Source: Chlorops oryzae (Eukaryota > Arthropoda > Insecta > Diptera > Chloropidae). From it: DNA of 64,000 nucleotides. The stretch's first letter is position 1; every line of letters begins with the position of its first letter. Where the stretch lies: positions 124,051,407-124,115,406 of the forward strand of contig CM035806.1 of assembly GCA_020466095.1 (NCBI GenBank), given 5' to 3'. The translations under genes were made by a program, and so were the position numbers. A model generated the notes under the pieces. That model was not told the DNA's origin and did not search any database. It worked only from the letters and a program-made list of their open reading frames with translations. Below, in pieces: positions 22,341 to 34,221 of this stretch.

Positions 22341-23292
22341 AAGCAGTATTTTGGACGCTAGATAGGGATCTCACACGTTTTAACTTTGGCCAAGTCGGGC
22401 GAAAAGTCGGAATATCTGAGGAAAAGTCCGATAAGAAAACACAAGTCGCATGAAAATCAATCGATTTTGATTTGATCTAAAGTTGAAGTCAGGCTCACGG
22501 AGCGTGCTGAGGGCAAGTGGTCCGACTTCATACTTGCTTTCATTATTTTATGCATTATTATTAAGAAGTAAAACGAATAAGCCATAATGTATGAGGTAGC
22601 TACATATTACTGTGTTAATCCCGTCCAATGTAGAGCGAATTTGATCACAAATGAAAATGTAGATAAAATGTAAGTAGAATGAACAGTGGGATGCCATATT
22701 TTTTCTAAAAAAAAACAAAAATAAAAAACAAAATTATATATATATAGAATATAAAAAAACAATCGTTTAATGTTTGGGTATACAGGTTTCTATAAAAACT
22801 TTTGCTATAAATGGAATTTAGCTTTAATATATATTGTTCATATTTTTTTTTTTTTTAATTTAATTTTTTTTCTTAATTTTCCTCCTAAGTGTGGGCCTTA
22901 ATTTAGTTTTGATAGTAATTTCGTTTCGTATGCGAATATTTTTGATTTTTTCGAAAATTTAAATATTCTGCTTCTGCTTCATTAATTAAAAATGCCTTTC
23001 TTTGCTTTTAAGTAATTTACAAAAGTTTTAAAGTTTTTTAATGATTTTTTAAATGTTTTTTTCCCCCAAAGATTTATTTTAATTTTGACATTATCACAGC
23101 GACATTCAGTCTAAACATTACTTTTATTAGAATTATAATGTGCCTGAATCGGTCGAAAAATCCGCTGACCGATTTTATCGAATGAAATATTCGAAAAAGC
23201 GAGTAACAGTCGGAATTATAGAGAATGGGAGATGCATTGGAAAATGTGCATTTTAACCTTTCCGTTGCCAAACTATTTTCGTGTATACATAG

Positions 23293-23508
23293 TCAGTCCG
23301 ATTCTGAATATTCCCGGAGAACAACTTCCTTGGGAATTCACTTTTCTCGACACTTAAACTCTCTTTTTTTTAAATATTTGAGGGAAGAGATTTGATGGGG
23401 AATGGGTATTTGACCCATACCCATAATATCGTTAGCCTATCTATTAAAACAAAAGGAGAAAGGTCTCTAGAAAAGTTAATTCCCCGGGAATATTCAGAAT
23501 CGGGCTGA
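23293..23508. mobile_element. MITE with CCGATTCTGAATATTCCCGG ends
   Basis: CCGATTCTGAATATTCCCGG near 23298 is mirrored by CCGGGAATATTCAGAATCGG ending 23504, with CTTTTCT/AGAAAAG words further in. About 215 bp. The minus frame overlapping it is a shadow. Confidence 0.8.
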
Positions 23509-23589
23509 ATGTCTGAAAATAATTTTAGCACCAAATTTCCCGTTGGTTTTGTCCATTTGAGAAGTGGGATATCGAAAGTTAAAAGCACA

Positions 23590-23964
23590 TAGCTCTCATT
23601 TTATACGGTCTTTTTTTACACGAGTTTGAAATGACGCGCTTCACCAAAAAAGGAAAAAAAAACTTTTTTACACGAAATTTTTGTTTTAGCACGAAAACTT
23701 TTAAAACATTCTATGCACAAATTTTGTTTTAGTGTCTTACAGAAATTAATCTATATGGCAACTCTACTGTATGGTTTGTTCACATAACGGGGAACATCCG
23801 ATTTTTACTGTTGCTCTTTTCCAGTAATGCCAACTAAGTGCTTTTCTAGCTAGATCTAGCGCTTTTAAGGGGCCCACAGGGCGAAAATATTGCTTTTTGG
23901 CGCGATTTTGTGGGAAAATATTCGCATTTTTTCTCAATCTACGGTGTAAAATGAGAGCCGAGTG
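23590..23964. mobile_element. ACACTCGG TIR element, copy 2
   Basis: Left TCTCATTTTATACGGTC and right GGTGTAAAATGAGAGCCGAG are inverted. The body matches 7250-7450. This copy lacks the extra MITE seen in copy 1. Confidence 0.75.
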
Positions 23965-24553
23965 TATTTTGATCAAGAATCAATATGTATGAAAAAAGGT
24001 CTCTTTATTTGTTTTTTTTTTTTTTTTTTTTGGTTTATTGTCCCAATGGCACTGAAAAGCTTAAAATATCCTTTCAGATAAAGATCGCGAACTATGCGGA
24101 CGTATTGAATAACACCAACGTCGATCACCCTTTCACTCCCATTGGGATAGTCATCATTAATGATATTTCAAAACAATTTACATATTTATCGTGTCCTTTG
24201 ATTTATAAAGGTTCTTATTGATGCTTATACGATTACAGAACATTACATTGATGTTTACACACTACTCAGATGGTTGTTTATACCATACACATACATGTTT
24301 ACATAAAATTCGTCTTAATAAAAACCAATGGGAAAACCAATATATCCCTGGATGCTTATTCCTTCCGAAGCATGAAAGATTTCTTGAACATTTTTTTTCG
24401 TATATGTATTTGAACATCTAAACACTTCTAAAGGCACCTGAATATTTGAAGAAATTCTGGAAAAAGGGCAGTGAATGGGTTAACTGCCTCGATAACATCC
24501 TCCCGGAATATTTTCCATTTCTATGCAAGGAATTCGTAGAATGTATTAACTTT

Positions 24554-24681
24554 TAAGCGCGGCATAGACACATAAAATGCTTGTCAAACATGTGAGAGTG
24601 CGTAAGTGGAAATGGCACACGTATAAGTCGTGTGAACAAAATTCACTAATACACTCTCACATGCTTGACAAGCATTTGATA
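24554..24681. mobile_element. AGCGC palindromic MITE, copy 2, truncated
   Basis: Matches 11784-11924 from GCATAGACACAT through AATGGCACACGTAT to ATGCTTGACAAGCATTTGAT, where the CCCTGCAG element at 24682 replaces the last about 20 bp. Confidence 0.8.
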
Positions 24682-25141
24682 CCCTGCAGAAATTTCAACT
24701 AGTGCTGTACTAGTATTTCAATAGTGCAAAAGCCACCAGTACTAGTTCTTTTCTATACCCTTGCCCATATAAAATTCTGTAGAAAATCAGAATAACATCT
24801 GTACAGGAACGCACTAGTGCAGTATGCACCAGAACTATTCTAGTACTTTTGGATAAATTGGGTAAATTTGCACCAGTTAAATACTAGTGCTGTGTACGGG
24901 AAAAAGGTACCAGAATCGTTGATTTGTTTTTCTTCTTCTGTAAGTGCATCGTGGGAAAAAACATTTATATTCAATTACTATCGTTTGAATTGTAGTTCAA
25001 CTTTAATGAACGGATACGATTATATCCAATTATCGCTAGTATACTTATGGTGGAAGCTTATCCAAAAATTGCACTGGTTCTTCTAGTTCTGGTAAAAGTA
25101 CTAGTTCTTTTCAGAGAATTGCCTAACTGTTTACTACAGGG
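24682..25141. mobile_element. CTAGTACT-rich MITE, copy 2
   Basis: CCCTGCAGAAA at the left and TTTACTACAGGG at the right, with many CTAGTACT/AGTACTAG words, some in hairpin pairs. 460 bp. The 72-codon frame inside is a shadow. Confidence 0.7.
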
Positions 25142-25196
25142 TATGTTTATAGTATAAACTTTATACCCAGAATTAGAGCAGAGTCAAATTGAATGC

Positions 25197-25350
25197 AGTA
25201 GAAACTCTCTATAACGATTTTTTCTCAATGGCGAAATGTCTCAAGGCTTTTTCGCTAAATGTTTAGTGCCTTTTTTCTCCTTATAACGATTTCTCTAATA
25301 GGCATTTTTTGCAGGCCCCTTGAAATTAGTTACAGAGAGTTACGTCTCTA
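25197..25350. mobile_element. Possible pogo-like MITE remnant
   Basis: Begins GTAGAAACTCTCTATAACGA, the kind of end seen in pogo/Tigger-like elements. A weak inverse, GTTACAGAGAGTTACG, occurs at 25330-25345. Short and uncertain. Confidence 0.4.
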
Positions 25351-25542
25351 TCAAAAAAAGTCTCTAGTCGATTTTATAATTAATCGATTTTAAGTACTGA
25401 AATCAAGCGATTGACAACTGAACGAAAAACTGATACTTTAATCGATCATCGGAGATTTATGCAAATGTTTCCGGTTACTATAACATTTTTTGTTTTTGTT
25501 ATCAAGTAGCGGAGTCAAACGGAAGAAAAATCAAGTAAGGGT

Positions 25543-26280
25543 GTTATAGTCAGGCGAGCCTGACAATATAATACCCGACACAGACACACATGTTTAAATA
25601 ATTATTGAACCACGCCCAAAAAACAGGACAACTAAGAAAGAATATTGAAGAGGTTTTTAAGGCCATTAGGGGCCCCATATACCGACTTTTGTTGAATTTA
25701 TTTATGAAAACCACCCCTTTTCCACGCCCAATTTTCCATTTTTTTTTTTGCAATCTTAATCGGAGTCTTAAATATACGCTCAAATTCTAAGTTTCACGGA
25801 AATATTTCGTAAAAGTCCGATTTTGAGGCAATTTTGGGATTTTTGTAACAGACCCTAGTACTGGAGGTACCCTTAATAATGGACCGCCCAAGGAAATTTT
25901 TTGGGAGGATGTTTATGGCTACAAAGGAAGCATAAGTGCCAAATTTCGTTCAAGTCCCATTCGAATTTCGGGTGTAGGGGACAATTTTCGAAAAACGCCC
26001 TTCTGTCACGCCCACTTTTAAAATTTTTGAAAATCGTATTACATGCCTTGAAACATGTTCAAATATCAAATTTCACCAAATTTTGTCAATATAGCTCAAC
26101 TCCTTCGATAAGATAACTGTATACAGACAGACAGACAGACGGACATGTCTAAATCGAATCTCCTGGTGACGCTGATCATTTCTATATATATTTTGTATGG
26201 TCTATCTCGACTGGTTCTGGGTGTTACACACAACCACACAAACGCAATATATTCTCGACACAGAGTGTGTCGGGTATAAC
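25543..26280. mobile_element. GTTATA...CCCGACAC element with CAGA tandem, copy 1
   Basis: Starts GTTATAGTCAGGCGAGCCTG, then TAATACCCGACACAGACACA; ends CTCGACACAGAGTGTGTCGGGTATAAC, whose tip mirrors the subterminal CCCGACAC. Contains (ACAGACGG)-like units at 26117-26142 and the ACATGTCTAAATCGAATC and CGACTGGTTCTGGGTGTTAC blocks. It shares design, though not sequence, with 60058-61491. Confidence 0.65.
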
Positions 26281-27187
26281 AAATTTAAAGCAAGCCAAAT
26301 CGATGTTTTTGCTTTTCTTAGGCGCAATATAATTCTAATTAAAGCGTTTTTCCTTTAACACTTGGAAAACGAGTGACTGCAAAATTAACGATTTGCAATT
26401 TTTTTTTACTCCTGAGCCGTACTGGATTAACCCTCCCGCCCCCAGTCAATGTTTTTCCAATGACGAGTGGTGCGCGGGACCGACATGATCCATGGTTAGT
26501 TCATCTTGTTAAACAAGCACTGATCCGGAGAGCATTATTCCCGATATTCCCGATTTGATAGAATAGAACATGTAAAATCCAAATCGTTTTCGCCCACAAT
26601 CGTACTCGAAGTGTTAAATTTTAAATTTCCTCGAATTTTTCACTTTTGTATCTTTTCGAAATTTTCGATTCTCGATTTTCGATTTTCTATACATAATTTA
26701 AGCAAATCCAAAAATGATTTTTCCTTAACTTTTCTTCTAGTCCAAATACTTAATTTAAATTTTGTTTGTTTTTTTGGTTTTTTTTTTATTTGTTTTTTGT
26801 ATGCCGAAATGTAGCGATTTTTTGCTTTCAATTTTTTTTTTTATAATTTAGTTCTTAAATTGTGTGCCTAAAATATTTTTAAATTTTGACTAAGGTTTTC
26901 CTTTTTAGATTATGCTTAAATTTTTTCATACTTATTTTGATTTGTTTTTGTTTTTAATTTTGTTTTAATTAATTAAAATTTCTTTAATTCCCAAAAGAAA
27001 AATGAAAAAAAAAACAATTGAATTTTAACAATAAAACTTTTGCATTTCATTCTTTACTTCTTTTTCAATTAAATCGAAACGCTTCTCCAGTTGAAATTCC
27101 TATCACAAGCGTCCAGAGTCGATTCCTTCTGACGCAATTTTTCATGCCAAAAAATTATATTACAAAAACAATATATATATATATGTA

Positions 27188-27226
<39 letters not shown>

Positions 27227-27930
27227 GCCCAACTTTGGTTCGACTTTGCCAAAATTTACCGAAACTTTTATATATATATATACCAAAAGTTTTGAATGAG
27301 AGTTTTTTTTTGGTAGGATGTTCGGGATGAAAGGTTTTTTTTTATGCATACATGTAAAAAATAAATAAAGAAAACACAAATCGGGTATTGCGTATTTGAA
27401 AATAATCCATTCGGAATCCAAAATTTTCAGAATGTAGTAAACAATATTGGAATAGTTTAGATCTTCGAGACATTCAGCGCTATTCTTAACATTACCCGGA
27501 ATCCTCCTATTATAAACATACAGGGAATTGAATATAAAGGAAGCCTCACTTTTTCCCTGTATTAACGCTTAGAACTCTTCCTTTTTACGGGGTGTAAAAT
27601 GTCTAGGGAAACAGTTCTCGGCGGATAAGCTAAAATTATCGCAGCTAGCATTTGGAAGACTGTTGTATGAGAAGGTTCATATGCGAGTATTTTTCGGGGC
27701 CCCTTGATGATTGAAAAGCGATTGATGACGTGGAAGATTAAAAGATGACTCGCAAGAGAATTCTTATATATATACAAAGCGATTGGTATTGAAAGTACAC
27801 GAACTAAATATAGACCAATCGGCAATTGATCACGTAGGGAATTGAAATCGGATGATTGAAATTGTTGCTTTCTTATATTTCACACAACATGAGACTGAGA
27901 AATTGAATTGAATGGAATGTTACTTTCAAG
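26281..27930. other. AT-rich non-coding sequence with TA microsatellites
   Basis: TA runs at 27172-27224 and 27271-27281 and long T tracts at 26767-26851. Frames of 61-93 codons are simple-sequence artefacts or unrecognised. No gene supported. Confidence 0.5.
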
Positions 27931-27973
27931 TTATCTATAAACGGAAAATAATCGACGACTTTCGATTTTGAGA

Positions 27974-28385
<412 letters not shown>

Positions 28386-28718
28386 GCATCAACAAATCAA
28401 CAAAGACTACAATTGTTATACTATTATACCATAATATGATAACCTCTGCTTAAATATGTTGGATATTATTTCTTCCTTTATATTCCCTTCCCAGTGTGCT
28501 TAGCATAGCAGAACTTTTTCAAATCAAATCCACACGTACAAAATCCCCGAGAATATTTCCATACATCTCAGAAAAGACTCTAAAACGATATCGAAGACTC
28601 CACAATGTTCACGAATATCAGTCAAAAAAGATTCGAACATGATAATGAATATGAGTCGATAGAAACTCGCAAATGATATCAAATATTACTCCCTAAGAAG
28701 AGTTACAGCTGCGATTAA

Positions 28719-28720
<2 letters not shown>

Positions 28721-28751
<31 letters not shown>

Positions 28752-28763
28752 ACACACACACAA
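28721..28763. repeat. Poly-C followed by CA microsatellite
   Basis: Seventeen C then about thirteen CA units, with no spacer between them. Confidence 0.9.
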
Positions 28764-30700
28764 AACTATAACTTCTGATCAGAAAACGAGCGCATTTGTG
28801 ACTATTTTAATCAGAAAGACAATCGAAAAAGACTCGCTTTTGATGAAAAATTTCAAAAAATTCTAGCTGCCATGGATTCTAGAATACCCGATTTTAGCGA
28901 TAAATCTAAATCAATTTTCAGGCAAGATAGAAAAGTGTTTACATAAGTTTTCATAAAATAAAAATTCAAAAATTTTGTTTCGAAATATAGATGTGTTTGT
29001 GTCCATAAAACAGAAATGTTTATAAATTTAATATAAAAAAAAAAATCATATTGAGAAATATTAAATCATAAAAATTCTGCGCTCTCCCTTAAAAGCAAGT
29101 AAAAAAAGATGAATTTTAATTTCAAAAGCAAAATTCTTAAGCTTACCAACGAGATTCACGCAGTATTGAAGGAAGTAAGTTCGAGGCTCTATGCTCGGAG
29201 CGCATATGAAACCACTTGACCTAGTTCACTTCAGCTAGCACACTGCATAAATAAATGTCCGCAAAAAAGAATTCTCCATACATGCAATCACAAAAATAAT
29301 AGATCAAAATAAAAACTTTATAAATTTTTATACATTTTTTTTTTATTAAATTTACTGATAATAGGAGAAAAATATATGCACTTACAAAGTACTAATGAAA
29401 AAAAAAAAAAAACTAAAGTGAAACAAACAAAAACTAAAATAGAATAAACATTATTTTCTTTACTTTTAAGCTATGAGTAAAATTTAACTGATTTTTCATT
29501 TATTTCTAGAGAAAAAATAATAAACAAAACAAATACAATTAGTTGAGATATATACTTACATAACCTTTATGTGAATATTATATAATTTTAATCAATAAGA
29601 AATTTAAATGCTTTTACAGTACAAAAGTTGTTTTTTGTTTATATTTTTTTTAAGCGAGACTAAAATGAACAGAAAAAATCCGCAGAAGAAACGATTTTTG
29701 AAGCCTCAATAGCCGAAAATTGAAATTTTAAATAAGTAGGAACTGAAAAATCCTGTTTTTTCTTTTTGTGAAAAAAAATGTATTTATGTATATTCATTTT
29801 GCCATTTCTTAATCCAGCGAGCTTCAAAATTATGATTGCACCTACTTTTTATGGCACTTTCAACTTGCTGGTGTTCTTTTTATTAATCTTATGAATGTAT
29901 AAGAAAAATAGTGGGATTTTAAAAAGATATTTATTTGTTTGATTTTTTTTATTTTTTTGGATTTTTATATTGGCGAGAATTAATAGACCTTGTCGCAATA
30001 TTGGCAATTGAATATCGAACAATCCTTTCGACTAGCAGTAATAAGTTTGTTGGAAAACGTTGGCAGCACTGTGTATCGATTTTGAAACAGTGTTTCTTTA
30101 TGCCATTGACCAATTTTTGGAAGAATTGATTTACAGTTTTTATAAATTTTTAGGTCGCTAAAGGATTTTTTATTACTTTTTTATTGAATTCTCAGCGCCC
30201 ATCGTCAGAAGAATTTAAGACATTAGTCGATAAGTAGCATTGCGAAAGAAATTCTCACAAAATTTACTTGAAAGGTCCTACCTTTTATTCACTGGCCAAA
30301 TGTAGAGCAAAATGATTATCAAATCAAGCGAGCGCGGATAAAAAACAATTAAGCTATGATTGATTGGCAATTGCAAATGACATGGCTCGTCAAATAGTTC
30401 GATTGACAGTCAACAGTCTAAGGCTGACAAGAATGGGGTTATGAAATTGGGGTGTTTTTTTTTTGTTGTTGGTAATATATTATTTTTTTTCGTTTGCAGT
30501 TAAGGAACTTGAAATCACTTAAAAAGTATTGAAAGAAAAGAATAAAATCAAAATTCGAGGCTTCGAAATGTGTAAATTGAAGAAGAAGAAAAAAATGTAG
30601 TGGAATTAAAAAGCAAAAATAAAAATTGAATGAATCGTAAACGGCAATAAAGCACAAATTAGCTTTTTCAACAAATCACAATAATAATAAGAGGTGCAAT
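28764..30700. other. AT-rich non-coding sequence
   Basis: No inverted repeat or open frame stands out. Small frames at 29935-30129 and 30439-30657 are Phe/Lys-rich and unrecognised. Plus-strand A runs at 29035-29043 and 29398-29411. Confidence 0.45.
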
Positions 30701-30702
30701 TC

Positions 30703-31352
30703 ATATCGCTCATTTACTTCAAGAATGTCATATCTCAAAAAAATCGATTTTGAGAAAACCGCGTTTTGAAGTTTTCAATTCACTTGGATTTTGATAAAAA
30801 AAAAAATGAAGACCTTAATGGGTTATATTCAACTTCGGAAATTTTACGAAAATTTATAGGGGTCTTCCCTAAAACGTGTATTTGCCTCGAAAACTTCCAG
30901 AACTCGTATATCAAGAAACCCTAGAAATTAATGAACGAAGTTTTGTATGAAAATTTTTTCATTTTTCCGCTTTTTCGATCTTTTCACGTCTAAGGGGCTC
31001 GCTCCAGTTCTGTCAGAAATGAAAAACTTCATACAAAAAAACGATTCAGAAATTAATCAGAAAATTTCTGAAATGTTTTTTTATATGAAGATCTTCATTT
31101 CTTACAGAACTGGAGCGAGCCCCTAAGGAAAGACCTCTTATGAGTATGAAAATTTCCGATGGAAAAATTTACAAAGACATTTTCAAATTTGTATGAATCC
31201 CTATATTATTCTCTTCCCATAAAGAGAGTATACTAAGTATTGGTACGAAAATTTTATACAATGTGAGGCTTAATACACCGAATATTTCATCATTATAAAC
31301 ACAAAAATCGTGTTTTTTGAGATATGACATTCTTGAAGTAAATAAGCGATAT
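30703..31352. mobile_element. TIR element with ATATCGCT ends, host of a nested MITE
   Basis: CTCAT-TTACTTCAAGAATGTCATATCTC at the left is mirrored by GAGATATGACATTCTTGAAG-TAAATAAG at the right, with about 38-bp arms ending AGCGATAT. 650 bp. The MITE at 30994-31123 is inserted within it. Confidence 0.8.
30994..31123. mobile_element. GGGGCTCGCTCCAG MITE with TAA duplication
   Basis: GGGGCTCGCTCCAGTTCTGT at the left and its inverse at the right, flanked by TAA (30991-30993 and 31124-31126). 130 bp. Relatives: an end near 7200-7240 and a degenerate copy near 36500-36582. Confidence 0.85.
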
Positions 31353-32093
31353 ATATGTATATATGTGTATGCCTATATGCGTGTTTTTTCTATAGACTTC
31401 AAATGTGTATCAAAGGATTTTGATGTTTTTCACAAATTTCCTTAGATTTTTGTTTGTTTGTTTTTGTAAATTAAAATATAAATTCAAAAGAAAAAATTCA
31501 AAAATTCAAAAAAAATCCCAAATCACTTACATGTACATAACTTGTATTCCAACTAATTTTTAAATCTTTTATAAACGCTTTCCTACTTCTTTTTTCTTTT
31601 CAATTTTGTGACAAGAAATTATATATGCATAAATATAACATAAAATATTAAAATAAAAAATGTATTTTTAATATTATCACTTAGGCAACTAGTCATTTAT
31701 TGAATAGAGTATGTGTGTGTATGTGTGTTCATTTCTTCTCATAAAAAAGAAATACAGTTTGTTTTTAATTTAGTTTTAAGTTTTTAGAAATAAACATTTT
31801 TTATATCCTTCATTTTATTTGCATAAAAATTTTTTCTTTTTTAATAAAATGGAAGCTGCGCAGTTGAAAGGAGAAGAGAATAAAAGAAACATTTTCATTC
31901 AAAGCATTTAGAGTCCTTTTTCAAAAGACTAGATTTTTTTCTTTTTCGAAAATACGTTATTTTGCTCTTTTTTTTATTTAATAAAGAAACCAACCAAAAA
32001 TAAAAAAAGGGAAAAATATTTTAAACTTCTAAAATCACGCAATTGGCTCTTTTCAATGAGAAAAACAAAATATATAGTTATATATATATATAT

Positions 32094-32435
32094 AGGGTGT
32101 CCCGAAAACTTTTGTATAAAATCAAACCATCGATAGGTCGAGTCAAGAGAAACATTTTTTGTTTTCAGAGAAAACTCTCTTAGTGGTACCGTTTACGAGC
32201 TGTAGCACTTCAAAAAAAGTTTATTTTTGTATGACATTTTTGTGTTTTAAGTAAAAAAAAAATTGTTTGTTTAAAATGAAAATATACTCAAAATTTCATA
32301 CAAAAACAAATTTTTTTTAAATGCTACAGCTCGTAAACGGTACCACTAAGACAGTTTTCTCTGAAAACAAAAAATGTTTCTCTTGACTCGACCTATCGAT
32401 GGTTTGATTTTTTACAAAAGTTTTTGGGACACCCT
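32094..32435. mobile_element. 342-bp near-perfect palindrome (AGGGTGTCCC ends)
   Basis: AGGGTGTCCCGAAAACTTTT at the left; AAAAGTTTTTGGGACACCCT at the right. Arms of about 120 bp match nearly base for base through ATCGATAGGTCGAGTCAAGAG and GTGGTACCGTTTACGAGCTG, around a roughly 90-bp A/T-rich loop. Probably a Tc1/mariner-type MITE inserted in a TA tract. Transcription would give a long double-stranded RNA. Confidence 0.85.
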
Positions 32436-32702
32436 GCAATATATATATATATAATATATAATAATAATAATAATAATAATAATTATCAAAAGAAGAATTT
32501 ATAAAACATGGAAAATAATTCTTAAAATATGAAGTTCTAAAAGTTCAAAATTATATAATTGATGAAAATTCAAGTTTTAACTTATCCATTGTGTGTATAT
32601 AAAGCATTTTTATATGCAAAAAAAAACACAACTACACGTTAACGTACACATAAAAAAATATGCATGTGTGTATATTGTGTTTATGTATATTTTTATATAT
32701 GT

Positions 32703-32705
<3 letters not shown>

Positions 32706-32788
<83 letters not shown>
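32706..32788. repeat. TA microsatellite
   Basis: About 80 bp of uninterrupted AT dinucleotides. A second run of similar kind lies at 33060-33109. Frames of Tyr/Ile are artefacts. Confidence 0.9.
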
Positions 32789-32791
<3 letters not shown>

Positions 32792-33057
32792 ACACTAAGA
32801 TCGTGTTATGGTATACATAGGTATCTGGTATCTGAGAATGGATTTCTCAACGAAACTCAGCGGGAGCTCACTTAAACGACAATAACAAAAAAATTCAAAT
32901 TCAAAAAGAAAAAAGCAAACAAAAACAAAAATAAAATAAAAACAATTAAAATAAAAACAATTAAAATAAAAAGCTCTAAAATATATATGTATTCATGTAC
33001 ATTTCTTCGTGGACACATTAGAATGTTTATAAATGTACAAAAGTATATATGTATATG

Positions 33058-33059
<2 letters not shown>

Positions 33060-33110
<51 letters not shown>
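33060..33110. repeat. TA microsatellite
   Basis: Uninterrupted AT dinucleotide run of about 50 bp followed by a GTGTGTGTG stretch. Confidence 0.9.
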
Positions 33111-33113
<3 letters not shown>

Positions 33114-34000
33114 GTGTGTGTGTGAGTAAATAAATTTAGAACTTTAATATTAATTCAAAATTTTGATTTATATATTCTTTAACATACGTATGCATATTTG
33201 TAGTAGTAGGTCTGTTTGAATCTGCATGATTTTTTTTGTTTTTTATTATTTTTTATTTAATTATTTTTATTTTATTTTTTTTTTTAATTTTGTTGCTATT
33301 GTTGTTGCTTTCTTGCTGCTTTCTTTGTTTTGCTTGGCTTACTCAATAAATAGTAGACACATAGATTTCATTTACCATTATTATGTATGCTCGTAACTGT
33401 GTAATGTATTTGTTAGGCTATGTATATATGTATTTTCTTTTTTGAAACATTTTAAGTGTTTTTTTTTCTTTCGTTTGTTTAGGTATAGCTTTTTTTTTTT
33501 TGTTTTTCTTAACATATATGTATAAGGTTTAATTTTTGTGTTCTTTCTAAAAAATACTTTTTTTCTTTTCTCACTTTTTTTAAGCTCAGAAGAATTGAGC
33601 TAAGCGAGTTTTTTCTTTCTCTCTTTCTCTTTCGTTATAGATATTTTTGTCTCACTTGAATCGTCTTCTCGGTTTGTTTTTTTTTTTTTAATTTTTTTGT
33701 TTGTTTTGTTTTCAATTTTCACTTTTTGTGTTTTGGGGGTTTCTCTTTCAGTTTTACATTGCGCTACATATCCACACAAGAAAATGATTATTGGAAATTT
33801 CTCGATGTAGCAGGCAAGACGGCCATCAAAAAAGGATATTTGTTTTTCCCTAACAGTCCGTTTTGCCTACTGTGACAAGAAAATATGTATGTGGAAATCA
33901 GCGCATATTGTTTTTATATACAATATATATGTATGTATTCTAGTGTAATAAAGCATAGAATGGAGCTGGGGTCTGTTCAATATGCATTCGTCTTTTTGAA
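33111..34000. other. T-rich sequence downstream of the zinc-finger gene
   Basis: T-rich on plus, hence A-rich on the gene strand, as in a fly 3' UTR or intron. A small imperfect hairpin, GTAGGCAAAACGG...CCGTCTTGCCTGC on minus (33806-33872), is the only secondary structure that stands out. TTTATT words, potential AATAAA signals on minus, are too frequent to pick one. Confidence 0.4.
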
Positions 34001-34069
34001 CAGCGTTTTTTTTTTTTTTTAGTTTTTGTTGTGTTTTTCTTTTAGTGGCAATATGGAAGCTTACCTCAC

Positions 34070-34221
34070 CTGTGTTGCCAACCTGTATTACTCGTGTTGC
34101 CATAGAGACCGCTGTAGCCGATGCCATGTGGTTCTCCTAGGCCGATGCAATACGCGGCCGCTCTTGTTGAATCTGCTTCTGCTCTCATTCCTGCTTCTGC
34201 TGTTGCTGATGGCTGCTGACA
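34070..34221 (-). other. Third in-frame open segment ending at a splice donor
   Basis: After the second TGA the same frame is open for 50 more codons (for example AYCIGLGEPHGIGYSGLYGN). It runs into two overlapping donor-like sequences: ACAG|GTGAGG at 34070/34069 and TGAG|GTAAGC at 34065/34064. The GC-rich stretch stops here and T-rich sequence resumes, so the exon boundary is probably real. No partner exon could be identified to the left. It may be spliced 3' UTR or extended coding sequence. Confidence 0.35.
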
